A stretch of 64,000 bases of DNA from Rhizorhabdus dicambivorans (GCF_002355275.1 NZ_CP023449.1:896001-960000), one strand, 5' to 3'. Shown: positions 19,401 to 27,641, numbered from the stretch's first letter. Program-made: numbers and translations. The notes: a model not told the origin generated them from the sequence alone.

Positions 19401-19510
19401 CCCTCTCCCATCTTCATGGGAGAGGGTTGGGTGAGGGTCTTCTTCTTCTTCTTCTTCTTCTTCTTCTTCTTCTCGCGATCGGTTGGACAGGTCGGCAAGA
19501 CCCTCACCTA
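19401..19510. repeat. Hairpin plus TCT microsatellite
   Basis: A CCCTCTCCC / GGGAGAGGG hairpin (19401-19427) leads into GGTGAGGGTCT and then exactly twelve TCT triplets (19438-19473). A matching AAGACCCTCACC (19498-19509) closes the element, so the outer GGTGAGGGTCTT and AAGACCCTCACC can pair across the triplet tract. Copies of the same outer sequence, with far shorter TCT runs, occur at about 32050-32100 and 53871-53900. Confidence 0.8.
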
Positions 19511-20086
19511 TTAGCCGGTATGGGATGCTCCCAGCATCCCACAGGTCATGCCGGGGGCATGACCGGCCGGCTCACTCCTCTCCCGCGAAGGCGGGAGAGG
19601 AGTGAGCCGGCTATCCGCCACGATCGCCTTCACCACCGCGCCCAGCGCCCTGGCCGCGTCGCCGGGCGCCAGCCGCACCTGCAACCCGCGCTGGCCGCCG
19701 TTGATATAGACCAGCGCTTCGGCCATCGCGGCTTCCTCGATCGCCACGGGCACCCGCTTCTTCTGGCCGAACGGGCTGATCCCGCCGACATGATAGCCGG
19801 TGATGCGCTCGGCATCGGCGGGCGTCATCATCGTGGCGGATTTCGCGCCCAGCGCGGCGGCGGCCTTCTTCATCGAAAGCTCCTGATCGGACGGTATCAC
19901 CGCGCAGGCGGGCCTGCCGTCGATCTCGATCATCAGCGTCTTGAGCACGCGCGAGGGATGCTCCCCCAGCGCCTCGGCCGCCTGCAGCCCCACCCGTTCG
20001 CCGCCCGGCGCATAATCATAGCTGTGGACGCTGTGCGCGATCTTGGCCTGGGTCAGGAATTGCGTGGCACGGGTGGTCTTCGACAT
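19511..20086 (-). CDS. ybaK: Cys-tRNA(Pro)/Cys-tRNA(Cys) deacylase YbaK/EbsC, C-terminally extended
   Basis: The 191-residue product contains the YbaK core: MSKTTRATQFL, LKTLMIEIDGRPACAVIPSDQ, KKAAAALGAK, GYHVGGISPFGQKKR (ending in the loop that carries the conserved Gly-Gly-Ile-Ser-Pro-Phe-Gly) and YINGGQRGLQVRLAP. The enzyme clears mischarged Cys from tRNA(Pro). The natural family length is reached at about residue 159 (VKAIVADS). The last 32 codons (19514-19609) lie wholly in hairpin repeats and read [14 protein letters not shown] and onward, so an inserted repeat has probably displaced the original stop. The upstream ATG at 20104 is less likely. Confidence 0.9.
   Translation of the reverse strand: MSKTTRATQFLTQAKIAHSVHSYDYAPGGERVGLQAAEALGEHPSRVLKTLMIEIDGRPACAVIPSDQELSMKKAAAALGAKSATMMTPADAERITGYHVGGISPFGQKKRVPVAIEEAAMAEALVYINGGQRGLQVRLAPGDAARALGAVVKAIVADSRLTPLPPSRERSEPAGHAPGMTCGMLGASHTG
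19522..19611. repeat. Three consecutive hairpins at the 3' end of ybaK
   Basis: In order there are GGGATGCT ccc AGCATCCC, GTCATGCC ggg GGCATGAC, and CCGGCTCACTCCTCTCCCGC paired with its inverse ending GAGTGAGCCGG. All three are perfect or nearly so. They encode the C-terminal extension of YbaK and may also act as its terminator. Confidence 0.85.
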
Positions 20087-20104
20087 GGGCGCGATCTGCC
20101 CCAT

Positions 20105-20326
20105 GCGCGATCCAAACGAAAGTCGGATTCCGAAGAAGAAGCGGGATCCCGGATCAAGTCCGGGATGACGTTAGAAGAGAGTCGAGAGCGGATCGGCATT
20201 TGGTTCAGGGCGAGCCGAAAAGCGTGATTTCCGAGCACCGGAGCGCAGCGTACTTGATGTACGTGAGCACCGGAGCACAGGAAATCGCGCTTTGCAGGCC
20301 GGCCTGGGCCGAATGACGAACCGCTC
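20105..20326. repeat. Intergenic stretch holding a half REP hairpin and a GAGCACCGGAGC element
   Basis: The 222 bases between ybaK and the SleB gene contain no gene. At 20141-20170 is a single hairpin GGGATCCCGGATCAAGTCC..GGGATGACG of the twin family. At 20226-20286 is a second, different structure: outer GATTTCC / GGAAATC arms, two direct copies of GAGCACCGGAGC (20233-20244, 20265-20276), and a central GTAC-TTGAT-GTAC hairpin. Confidence 0.75.
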
Positions 20327-20905
20327 TTATCTGTAGAAGACGTGGTCGCCGACCATCGAGATGCGCTGACGCGTCCGGAAGAAGCGGTTCGGCGAATGGG
20401 AGGCGGCGTGGTAGAAAACCGCGCCGGGGACGACCTGGTCGCCTGCGCCGGCCATCGCCTGGCGCGATACCTCCACGGCAGTGGCCCAGCGGTCGGTGGT
20501 CCGCTTCGGGTTGTAGGATGCCGTCTGGAAGAACTGGCCACGCTGGTTGACCACCTCGCAGACCGATTCGCCGAAGCGATCCTGGCCGACGCGGTTCATG
20601 ATCAGCTGGGCGACGGCGAGCTGGCCGCTGCGCGGCTGGTTGCTGGCTTCGTGGTGCACGACCTTGGCCATGCACTCGAGCTGCTTGTCGATCTTGCTGC
20701 TGGCGGAGGCGATCGCCTCCTTGAAAAGGACCCGATCGATGCCGTCATCGACAATCCTGTCGTCGGCGGTGATCTGGGGAGTGAGTTCGTAGGCGAGCGT
20801 CGGCTGCGTCGACGCGGGAATAGCCGCAAAGCCCATCGCGCCCGTTGCAGCGGCAATCAGCATCGCCGCGAACATGAGCGGGTGTTGAGCGATTTTCGCG
20901 GTCAT
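20327..20905 (-). CDS. Cell wall hydrolase, SleB/CwlJ family
   Basis: The 192-residue protein has a signal peptide or N-terminal anchor (MFAAMLIAAATGAMGFAAIPAS) and a hydrolase_2 (SleB-like) domain. That domain begins CMAKVVHHEASNQPRSGQLAVAQLIMNRV, where the Glu of HHEA is the presumed catalytic acid, and continues VCEVVNQRGQFFQ and AVFYHAASHSPNRFF. It would cleave peptidoglycan glycan strands in the periplasm. GGAG seven bases upstream supports this start. In non-sporulating proteobacteria such enzymes are thought to serve wall remodelling. Confidence 0.9.
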   Translation of the reverse strand: MTAKIAQHPLMFAAMLIAAATGAMGFAAIPASTQPTLAYELTPQITADDRIVDDGIDRVLFKEAIASASSKIDKQLECMAKVVHHEASNQPRSGQLAVAQLIMNRVGQDRFGESVCEVVNQRGQFFQTASYNPKRTTDRWATAVEVSRQAMAGAGDQVVPGAVFYHAASHSPNRFFRTRQRISMVGDHVFYR

Positions 20906-21303
20906 TCAGTACTCCATGCAATGCGCAAAAGCTCACTCTCGCCCGAAACCTGAAACACAGGGCGAGGTGCTCTTTCACGTCTTGTCGGCAGGGAGGCGGT
21001 AAGTACGTCGTGCCCCCGGACGACCCGATTGGCGGTCCCCATGGCGGCTAGGGCGGTATCAAGTCAAGAAAAGCACGATGAGTCGTTCCGTCGACAGGAC
21101 GGACGGTGAAATGACCTGCAACCCCAATATATGGTGTTTTGCTGCAACTGCTAACGCAACCGGCCATATCTTTGCCATGAAGCTGTTGTCTTCTCGTAAT
21201 AATTTCGGGGCGGTAGTCGCTCCTTTTTCGGCAATGTGCTGGCGGTGCGATGCTGGGTTGGCGATAAGGGCCGGGCAGCCGGAATCGGGGGCGGAGCGAA
21301 TCG
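20906..21303. other. 398-bp intergenic region between divergent SleB and AI-2E genes
   Basis: No gene was supported here. The stretch at 21120-21230 is noticeably richer in A and T than its surroundings (CCCCAATATATGG, CTCGTAATAATTTCG) and probably carries promoters for one or both flanking genes. No convincing -35/-10 pair, operator or RNA structure was found. Confidence 0.4.
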
Positions 21304-22608
21304 ATGGAGGATGGGGTGGTCGACAGGGAAGGGCAGCCGGCAGCAGCCGATGCCGCGCCCCCCGGCTCGCCCGCGCCGCCTGGCTCGTCTGCGTCCGCGC
21401 AGGCCGCGTCCCCGCCCCCTGAGGCACCGCCACCTGGAGCTCCGGTCGTCGATGCATTGCGCGATTCGATGGCCGCGCAGGTGGAGATGGCCTATCGCCG
21501 CGATCGGCTGCTTGCCTGGCTGGCGCTGACGGCCGGGGCGGGGATCATCCTCGCCATACCCTTCGCGCTGCGCTCGGGCTCCGAATTCTTCCTGCCGGTC
21601 ACCACCGCGCTGGTGATCGCGGTGGCGATGGTGCCGCTGCTCGAATGGCTGGAACGGCGCGGCCTGCCGTCGCCGATGGCGGCACTGCTCTGCGTGCTCC
21701 TGTTCCTCGGCCTCGCCAATGCGGCGATCGCCTCGGTGATCGTGCCCGCCACCGAATGGTTCGCGCGGCTGCCCTCGCGCATCCAGCTGATCCGCAGAAA
21801 TCTGTCGCCGCTGATCGACATCTATTCCTCGTTCGAACGCTTCGTCGACGAGACGATGGGCTCGCTGCTGCGCAATTCGGCGGCGCGCGGGCGCACGGTG
21901 ACGGTGCAGCAGCCCAATTCGCTGTTCGATTATGTCGCCAGCGCGGCACCGCACCTGCTCGTCCAGATGGTTTTCTCCACCCTTGTCGTCTATTTCTTCC
22001 TGTCGAGCTGGACGCGGATGCGGCGGCGGACGATCACCAGCCGGGGCAGCTTCTCCAGCGCGATGACGACCGCGCGGGTGATCCAGGAGATGGTCGATCG
22101 CACCTCGGCCTATCTGGCCACCATCACGGCGGTGAACATCGGCATGGGCGTGCTGGTCTCGCTGATGCTGTGGTTCGCGGAGATGCCCAGCCCGATCATG
22201 TGGGGTGGCCTTGTCGCGATCCTCAACTACATCCCCTATTTCGGCCCGATCGTCGCGGCGGGCCTGCTGGCGGTCGGCGGGCTGATGACCTTTTCGGATC
22301 TCGGCTATGCGCTGGTGCCGGCGCTGCTGTTCGTCGCGGTCCACCTCGTCGAGGCGAATGTGCTGACGCCGATGCTGGTCGGCCGGCGGCTGACCATCAA
22401 TCCGCTGCTCATCCTCGTCGCGCTCAGTTTCTGGAGCTGGGTGTGGGGCACGCCGGGGGCGCTGCTCGCGGTGCCGCTGCTGATCATCGTCAAGACGGTG
22501 CTCGATGCCGCGGGCCGGCCCGACATCGCCGGATTCCTGTTCGCCGAGGGCACCTTCACCAACACCCATCAGGACGAGGAGGCAGCCCTCCCGCCCGAGC
22601 TCCGATGA
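21304..22608 (+). CDS. AI-2E family transporter (PF01594-type permease)
   Basis: The 434-residue protein has a Pro/Ala-rich cytoplasmic N-terminus of about 55 residues and then eight or so membrane helices. The signature C-terminal block GLVAILNYIPYFGPIVAAGL, VHLVEANVLTPMLVGRRLTINPLLILVAL and WGTPGALLAVPLLIIVK is typical of the family. Members include the AI-2 exporter TqsA and Na+/H+ antiporters, so the substrate is open. A GGCGGAG site precedes the start. A tRNA-Asp promoter begins about 40 bp after the stop. Confidence 0.92.
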   Translation: MEDGVVDREGQPAAADAAPPGSPAPPGSSASAQAASPPPEAPPPGAPVVDALRDSMAAQVEMAYRRDRLLAWLALTAGAGIILAIPFALRSGSEFFLPVTTALVIAVAMVPLLEWLERRGLPSPMAALLCVLLFLGLANAAIASVIVPATEWFARLPSRIQLIRRNLSPLIDIYSSFERFVDETMGSLLRNSAARGRTVTVQQPNSLFDYVASAAPHLLVQMVFSTLVVYFFLSSWTRMRRRTITSRGSFSSAMTTARVIQEMVDRTSAYLATITAVNIGMGVLVSLMLWFAEMPSPIMWGGLVAILNYIPYFGPIVAAGLLAVGGLMTFSDLGYALVPALLFVAVHLVEANVLTPMLVGRRLTINPLLILVALSFWSWVWGTPGALLAVPLLIIVKTVLDAAGRPDIAGFLFAEGTFTNTHQDEEAALPPELR

Positions 22609-22646
22609 TGATCCGGCCGCACGCCGGAAAATGATGCTCAGGCGTG

Positions 22647-22675
22647 TTGACAGGGCGGCGGGGCTCCACTAGGTG
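22647..22675 (+). promoter_or_regulatory. Promoter of tRNA-Asp
   Basis: TTGACA at 22647-22652 and TAGGTG at 22670-22675 are separated by exactly 17 bases. The predicted transcription start is about 22682, some 15 bases before the mature tRNA 5' end. The -35 box is a perfect match to the housekeeping consensus. Confidence 0.75.
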
Positions 22676-22696
22676 CCCCCTCCACCGACCAAGTTC

Positions 22697-22773
<77 letters not shown>

Positions 22774-22985
22774 TTCCTTGGAATGGTCCCCCCATCGCCA
22801 GCCGCGCGATCAGCGAAATATAGACCAATGTCCGAGATATTCGGCATTGCTTGGATATCGTTTTGCGGCATCTTCTGCTAATAATATTGCACGCATCTCC
22901 GCGTGTGAGTGGCAGGGCGCATGGAGCCTTTGGTTTGAGTTCATGGCGTAACCTGTTGCGGAACCGTGGTCGCGCTGCCGGCGTG

Positions 22986-24113
22986 ATGAAGGAACGGTTG
23001 CCCGAAGGCACCTATATCGAACTGGTCCAGTCGCTGTTCGGCCTCACCCTGCCGGCGGTGATCATGACGCTCTGCTTCGTCGGCACCGGCGCCTATATAT
23101 TGTCGCGCCACGAAGACGATCTTCTCCTCCTGTTCTACGGCATCGGCATCATTGCCTCGGTGGTGCGCCTCGCCGTGCTGTTCGGGCTGCGCGCCAAGGC
23201 CCGGACGCCGGGGCTCGGCGGGCATGTCGCCCGTTCGATCGAACGGCGCTTCGGCTATTCCTATATCGCCTTCGCGGCGGCCTTCGGCCTGTTCAGCGCG
23301 CGCGCCTATGGGGCGGTCGAAACCGATCTGCACATTCCGCTGGTCGCGATGGTGTTCGGCTATGGCGCCGGCGTCGCCGCCACCGTCTCGCTGCGCCTGT
23401 GGGTCAGTGTCACCGCGATCCTGATCGCGATCGTGCCGATGATCCTGGTCAGCCTGTTCATGCCCGGCGGCGCGCATTGGGGTACGGGGGTGCTCACCGG
23501 GCTGTTCCTGGGCGGCGGCGTGCTGTCGATGGTGCAGCGCTACCGCGAGACCTCCTCGCAGATATCGATGCGCCGCCTGATGGAGACGCTCGCCCGCCAG
23601 GATTCGCTCACCGGCCTGCCCAACCGGCTGGTGCTGCGCGAGCGGTTCGACGCGCTGGCCGCCGGATCGGACGAATCGGCGCTGATCGCGGTCCACTGCG
23701 TCGACATCAACCGGCTGGAGCCGGTCAACGAGATGTACGGCCACATGGCCGGCGATGCGCTGCTCAAGGCGGTGGCGCAGCGGCTGCGGCGCGTGGTGCG
23801 GGGCGACAATCTCGTTATCCATCTCAACGGCGACGATTTCGTCGTCATCCAACCGAATATGACCGAGCCGCGCGAGGCCGAGCTGCTCGCCCACCAGATC
23901 GTCGCCAATCTCGACAAGAGCTACGCGGTGGCGGGGGAAGACATCATCATCACCGCCAATATCGGCTATGCCGTCGACATGCAGAGCGGCGCCGAGCTCG
24001 AACGGCTGCTCGTCGCGGCGGAACGGGCGCTGCTCAGCGGCAAGCGGGGCGCAAGCGGGGTCGCCGCGTCGGAGGGCGATCCCTGGCGCGGCCACGCCCA
24101 TGCGGCGGCCTGA
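22986..24113 (+). CDS. Membrane-anchored GGDEF-domain protein with degenerate active site
   Basis: The start at 22986 gives 375 residues: about five membrane helices (AVIMTLCFVGTGAYIL, FYGIGIIASVVRLAVLFGL, YIAFAAAFGLFSARAYG and others), then a GGDEF domain from RQDSLTGLPNRLVLRERF onward. The active-site loop reads NGDDF (23826-23840) instead of GGDEF: the first Gly is Asn and the catalytic Glu is Asp, while an upstream Arg is also missing. It may therefore bind rather than make cyclic di-GMP, or be weakly active. A TTG start at 22851 is in frame but less likely. It follows the tRNA gene by about 210 bp. Confidence 0.82.
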   Translation: MKERLPEGTYIELVQSLFGLTLPAVIMTLCFVGTGAYILSRHEDDLLLLFYGIGIIASVVRLAVLFGLRAKARTPGLGGHVARSIERRFGYSYIAFAAAFGLFSARAYGAVETDLHIPLVAMVFGYGAGVAATVSLRLWVSVTAILIAIVPMILVSLFMPGGAHWGTGVLTGLFLGGGVLSMVQRYRETSSQISMRRLMETLARQDSLTGLPNRLVLRERFDALAAGSDESALIAVHCVDINRLEPVNEMYGHMAGDALLKAVAQRLRRVVRGDNLVIHLNGDDFVVIQPNMTEPREAELLAHQIVANLDKSYAVAGEDIIITANIGYAVDMQSGAELERLLVAAERALLSGKRGASGVAASEGDPWRGHAHAAA

Positions 24114-24127
24114 TCGGGGTACCCGGT

Positions 24128-24856
24128 TCAGCCCATCGTCCGCGGCACCGTCTCGATCCGTCCGCCATCGATCGTCAGCATGTTGAAGGAAGGCCGCGAG
24201 GCGCGCGTGCGCTGGGACAGCGTTCCCGCGCCGATCACCCGGATCGCCCGCCCGCCCGCCTCGATTTCGGCGTCGAACGGGTCGTGGACATGGCCGCTCA
24301 GCACCGCGCCGGCCCCGGCTGCCGCCAGCTGGGCAAGCGCTTCCTGCCCGCGCAGCGTGCGCCCGCGCGACCGGATGTCGTCGCGGTCCACCAGCGGGTG
24401 ATGGGCGGCGATCACCGCCACCGCGTCGGGCGGGCGGCGGTGCAGCAGCGTCAGGGCGGCGTCCAGGCTGCGGCGGCTCACCACCCCCCAGGACCAGTTG
24501 TGGCGCCATTGCGCGCGCGCGGTGGTCTTCAGCGGCACCAGCCATAGGCCCGGCAGGTCCAGCGGCTTTTCCAGGTGGCGTTCCAGCCGCCGGAAGCGCC
24601 GATAGGGGCGCAGCAGCCGGCTGATCGGATTCCACGGCAGGTCGTGATTGCCGGGCTCGATCGTCATGGGCACGTCCAGGCTTTCCAGCCAGCGCGCCGC
24701 CGCCTCGAACTCGGCGGCGCGGGCGCGCATCGTCAGGTCGCCGGTCACCGCCACGGCATCGGGCCGCTCGGCCGCCACCGCCCCGGCGAACCAGTCGAGC
24801 GCAGCCTCGTCGGCGCAGCCGAAATGCAGGTCGCTGACATGGAACAGGCGGATCAT
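24128..24856 (-). CDS. Calcineurin-like metallophosphoesterase
   Basis: The 242-residue protein carries all metal-binding blocks in order: SDLHFG (Asp-x-His), VTGDLT (Gly-Asp), EPGNHD (Gly-Asn-His-Asp), IAAHHP and SGHVHDPF (Gly-His-x-His). This is a dinuclear metal phosphoesterase of the class III type (CpdA, LpxH and related). There is no signal peptide. The start at 24856 (MIRLFHVSDLH) overlaps the stop of the lipid-kinase gene in an ATGA arrangement, so the pair is co-translated; a shared role in phospholipid turnover is plausible but unproven. Confidence 0.9.
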   Translation of the reverse strand: MIRLFHVSDLHFGCADEAALDWFAGAVAAERPDAVAVTGDLTMRARAAEFEAAARWLESLDVPMTIEPGNHDLPWNPISRLLRPYRRFRRLERHLEKPLDLPGLWLVPLKTTARAQWRHNWSWGVVSRRSLDAALTLLHRRPPDAVAVIAAHHPLVDRDDIRSRGRTLRGQEALAQLAAAGAGAVLSGHVHDPFDAEIEAGGRAIRVIGAGTLSQRTRASRPSFNMLTIDGGRIETVPRTMG

Positions 24857-25686
24857 TGCTCGTCCTCGCTGCCGATGGTGCGGATGAAGCCTAGCCGGGT
24901 CATGCCATGCGAAACGCGCAACGGGCCGGGAAGCTTCACGCTCTCCCCGTCGAACAGCAGGTGGATCGCGCGGCCGCCCTCGATCGACGCGGCATCGGGC
25001 GTCATGATCGTGACGGCAGGCGAGGTGCGCCAGTCTCCCGCCAGCCATTCGAGGCCCAGCCTGACGGCGCCGATCCAGCCGTCGACGTCGATCGCCGCGA
25101 TTTCCATGCCGCCGGGATCGGGAATCGCCACCACCGCGCGGTGCCGCCGGTCGCGCGGTGTCCCGCGCAGCCTTACGCCGCCGGCGAAGCTGCGCGTCCA
25201 GGCGATCCGCGCGGCGCGCCAGGCCGCCTGCAGCCGGCCCTTGCGCACGGCCTCGCGTGCATGGGCCCAGGCAGCGGGCGGCCCGGCGATCATCGCGACG
25301 AAGGCGCGGTGCGGCCCCGCCTCGACGAAGGGTAGGGGAATGGCCTCCGGCGCCGGATCAGCGGCGGCGCGCGCCACGATCGCTTTTGGATCGGCACTGC
25401 CATGAAGCTGTTTCGCCAGCATGTTCATCGTGCCGCCGGGTAGCACCAGCACCCGACCGCCCCAGCCGTCGAGCGCGCAGGCCGCCGCATTGATTGTGCC
25501 GTCGCCCGCGAACAGGATCAGCAGTTCGATCCGCTCGGTAGCGAGATCGTCGGCGCGCGGCAGCGGCTCGTCGGGAAAGATCGTTGTGCGGACCAGTTCG
25601 ATCGCGGTCTCCGCTGCCAGCGCATCGATTGAGTGCGTCTCGGTCACCGATCCGGAGGCGGGGTTGACGATCAGCCAGGCGCGCAT
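24853..25686 (-). CDS. Diacylglycerol/sphingosine-type lipid kinase
   Basis: The start at 25686 gives 277 residues opening MRAWLIVNPASGS, the conserved nucleotide-binding start of this kinase family. The catalytic glycine-rich motifs follow: LFAGDGTINAAA (GDGT) and VLPGGTMNMLAKQL (GGT-x-N). The C-terminal beta-rich domain contains GPLRVSHG and IRTIGSEDEQ. The enzyme would phosphorylate diacylglycerol or a related lipid at the inner membrane. Residues ahead of this start in the open frame are rich in Arg, Cys and Trp and unlike the family. It is coupled to the metallophosphoesterase gene. Confidence 0.88.
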   Translation of the reverse strand: MRAWLIVNPASGSVTETHSIDALAAETAIELVRTTIFPDEPLPRADDLATERIELLILFAGDGTINAAACALDGWGGRVLVLPGGTMNMLAKQLHGSADPKAIVARAAADPAPEAIPLPFVEAGPHRAFVAMIAGPPAAWAHAREAVRKGRLQAAWRAARIAWTRSFAGGVRLRGTPRDRRHRAVVAIPDPGGMEIAAIDVDGWIGAVRLGLEWLAGDWRTSPAVTIMTPDAASIEGGRAIHLLFDGESVKLPGPLRVSHGMTRLGFIRTIGSEDEQ

Positions 25687-25810
25687 GGCGCCGGAAAGCC
25701 CCACCGGGGAGAAGGGTTCCGCCTTCTTCACACGCCGGGGACAAAAACAATGCCACCACGCGTTATCTCCGCGATGGCCCGCCCCCTTGGGGTGGGTGAG
25801 CGAGGAAGAG

Positions 25811-26182
25811 ATGATGCATTGGTTCAAGGCTCTCGCAGCGGCCGCGCTGCTGGCGGTTGCCGCCGGGCCGGCCCAGGCGGCCGACTGGTGGTTGGTGCCG
25901 GCGCGGCCCGGCGCCCAGGCGGTGATGTTCGCCGATGTCGAAACGCTGCAACGTCAGGGCGGCGTCGTGTCGCTGCGGGTCCTGCGGATCGACCGCGCGG
26001 GCCGCTCGGGCGAAAGAGTGGAGAGGATCCGCTGCGATGGTGCCCAGATGGATTTCCCGCTGCACCGCTTCGCCTGCGCGTCGGGTGCCGAGCGTGAGCG
26101 CTATGGCCTGATCCTCGCGGGGATGCCGCCGGACGAGGCGGCACGGATGGTCTTCGCGATACCCGCCCGCCCGCGCTCCTGA
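25811..26182 (+). CDS. Small exported protein of unknown function, 123 aa
   Basis: GAGGAAGAG directly precedes the ATG pair at 25811/25814. The product has a signal peptide (MHWFKALAAAALLAVAAGPAQA) and a mature domain of about 100 residues with two cysteines (IRCDGA, FACASG). The pattern DWWLVPARPGAQAVMFADVETL followed by alternating short strands suggests a compact beta domain. I do not recognise the family. It is divergent from the lipid-kinase gene and ends at a bidirectional terminator. Confidence 0.7.
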   Translation: MMHWFKALAAAALLAVAAGPAQAADWWLVPARPGAQAVMFADVETLQRQGGVVSLRVLRIDRAGRSGERVERIRCDGAQMDFPLHRFACASGAERERYGLILAGMPPDEAARMVFAIPARPRS

Positions 26183-26208
26183 CGCCCGGATTCATGCCGA
26201 TCATTCAC

Positions 26209-26246
26209 GAAAAAGGCCCGCCGGATCGCGCCGGCGGGCCTTTTTC
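26209..26246. terminator. Bidirectional Rho-independent terminator
   Basis: AAAAAGGCCCGCCGG..CCGGCGGGCCTTTTT forms a 10-base G/C stem around ATCGCG, with A-run before and T-run after. It sits between two convergent small genes and suits both. Confidence 0.9.
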
Positions 26247-26262
26247 GTCACCGATGATCGGT

Positions 26263-26610
26263 TCAGTCGATCATCGCCAGCGCACCGGCCATGCCGCGCT
26301 GCGCCAGTTCATGCGACATCGCCCCGCCGCTCAAGGTCGCCATGTCGATATTGGGCTGGTCTAGCACCGCCTTGTACAGGTCGCGGGCCTCGCTGCCGCG
26401 CTTCTCCTGCAGCCGGATCGCGGCCAGGTTCAGCAACACTTCGGGCGATCGGTCGCCCTTCTGATAGGCGGCCTCCAGCTTCGCCTCGATCTTGCCGATG
26501 CGGCCCTTGGAGATCGAAGCCGCGCCATAGGGATCGGCGACCTCGGTCGGCTGCGCAAGCACCGGCACAGCGAAAGCGAGCAGTGCGCCGGCGAGAACAA
26601 CCTTGAACAT
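26263..26610 (-). CDS. Small exported TPR-like protein, 115 aa
   Basis: The start at 26610 has GGAGGG at good spacing and gives the signal peptide MFKVVLAGALLAFAVPVLAQP. The mature part contains one or two TPR-like helix pairs (AKLEAAYQKGDRSPEVLLNLAAIRLQEKRGSEARDLY, with the usual Ala/Leu/Tyr positions). Single TPR proteins of this size often assist periplasmic assembly, but the partner is unknown. The in-frame ATGs at 26649-26655 would add a hydrophilic stretch in front of the signal. Confidence 0.8.
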   Translation of the reverse strand: MFKVVLAGALLAFAVPVLAQPTEVADPYGAASISKGRIGKIEAKLEAAYQKGDRSPEVLLNLAAIRLQEKRGSEARDLYKAVLDQPNIDMATLSGGAMSHELAQRGMAGALAMID

Positions 26611-27078
26611 TGGCAAACCCTCCGATTCGAATAATCGTCTTTGTTGCATCATCATGACAGAATCGACGATTTTCGGAAGAATTTTGTTGTTACACTTTTA
26701 TGACGCTTTGGAAGAATATTTTCGATCTTTGCCGCGCAGGTAGAAGGCTGCGTAATCCAGGCATAAACTTGAGGTGAACCATCCTCGTCATGCCGAACTT
26801 GTGTCAGCATCTGTTCATCCGTGCGAACGCTGAGCCCAATGCGTCATTCCCGCGAAAGCGGGAATCAACGGTCACGATGGGCAGGAGCCTCTTGCGCACC
26901 GCCGCCCACGGAACCCAACCTCATCGTCATCCCGGGCACGACCCGGGATCCCGCTTCCTTGTGACAGCGGAAAGATCAGTGGAGCGGAGGTCCAGCAAGA
27001 GCAGGGAAGAGTGTCCGGCATTGGCGGGTCCGAGACAGCGAGCTTTGTTGAGCCCTAAGTTGTCCCCTCTTCCGTCTC
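26611..27078. repeat. 468-bp intergenic region with REP-like hairpins
   Basis: The part nearest 26641-26765 is A/T-rich (TTTTGTTGTTACACTTTTATG) and likely holds the promoter of the minus-strand TPR-like gene. Farther on there are hairpins CGTCATTCCCGCGAAAGCGG (26842 on) and CGTCATCCCGGGCACGACCC (26925 on), single arms of the twin family rather than a complete pair. No gene is supported between 26770 and 27078. Confidence 0.7.
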
Positions 27079-27519
27079 TCAAACTGGTCGCCGATCAAAT
27101 CCGGCGGCAGCCAAGGCAGCAATTCCCACCATAACGCTCAATGGTATCCCAACGAAGAACGGCAGAAGTCCAATGGACAAGGCGGCAGCGGTCCACTTCC
27201 TTTCTAGCATCGCATGGTGGGATCCTTCGAACCCGCTAAAGTAAAAATAGGCCAACGCGGCCATCGCGATGAAGAAGATCGTCGCTGCACTTCGCGTTTT
27301 TGAGCGCCTGTTTACCGCGCCGCAGACAATTGCAGCGACCCCGAACGGCATGAAAAGGAAAGCAATGCCGAGTTTGGTCGTAGACGCCCATTCCAGATGC
27401 CCGTGAACTGCTTCGCTGAAGGAGTCTCCGCCTACCGTCATCCGGGTGATCAGATCGGACCCCGTGACGGCGACTAGGAAGGCGGTAATCGCAATGAGCA
27501 GATAAGCTCTTATTGGCAT
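27079..27519 (-). CDS. Small integral membrane protein of unknown function, 146 aa
   Basis: GGAGG upstream of 27519 sets the start. The product has four hydrophobic helices (AYLLIAITAFLVAVTG, LGIAFLFMPFGVAAIVCG, IFFIAMAALAYFYF, LLPFFVGIPLSVMVGIAALAAAGF). A soluble stretch between helices 1 and 2 carries GGDSFSEAVHGHLEW. No family is recognised. Its codon use looks less GC-biased than its neighbours, and it lies between a repeat-rich spacer and the rpoC terminator, so it may be a later arrival. Confidence 0.65.
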   Translation of the reverse strand: MPIRAYLLIAITAFLVAVTGSDLITRMTVGGDSFSEAVHGHLEWASTTKLGIAFLFMPFGVAAIVCGAVNRRSKTRSAATIFFIAMAALAYFYFSGFEGSHHAMLERKWTAAALSIGLLPFFVGIPLSVMVGIAALAAAGFDRRPV

Positions 27520-27641
27520 TAGCAGGCCTCCGAAAGGTCTTATGTACGCTTCCCGCAATGCAAACTCGTGTGCCGATGCCGCTATTGGTCGTTCCCGGAA
27601 AGTCCGCTCGGTACCACACAGCTCTGATGCCTCCCCCAAAC

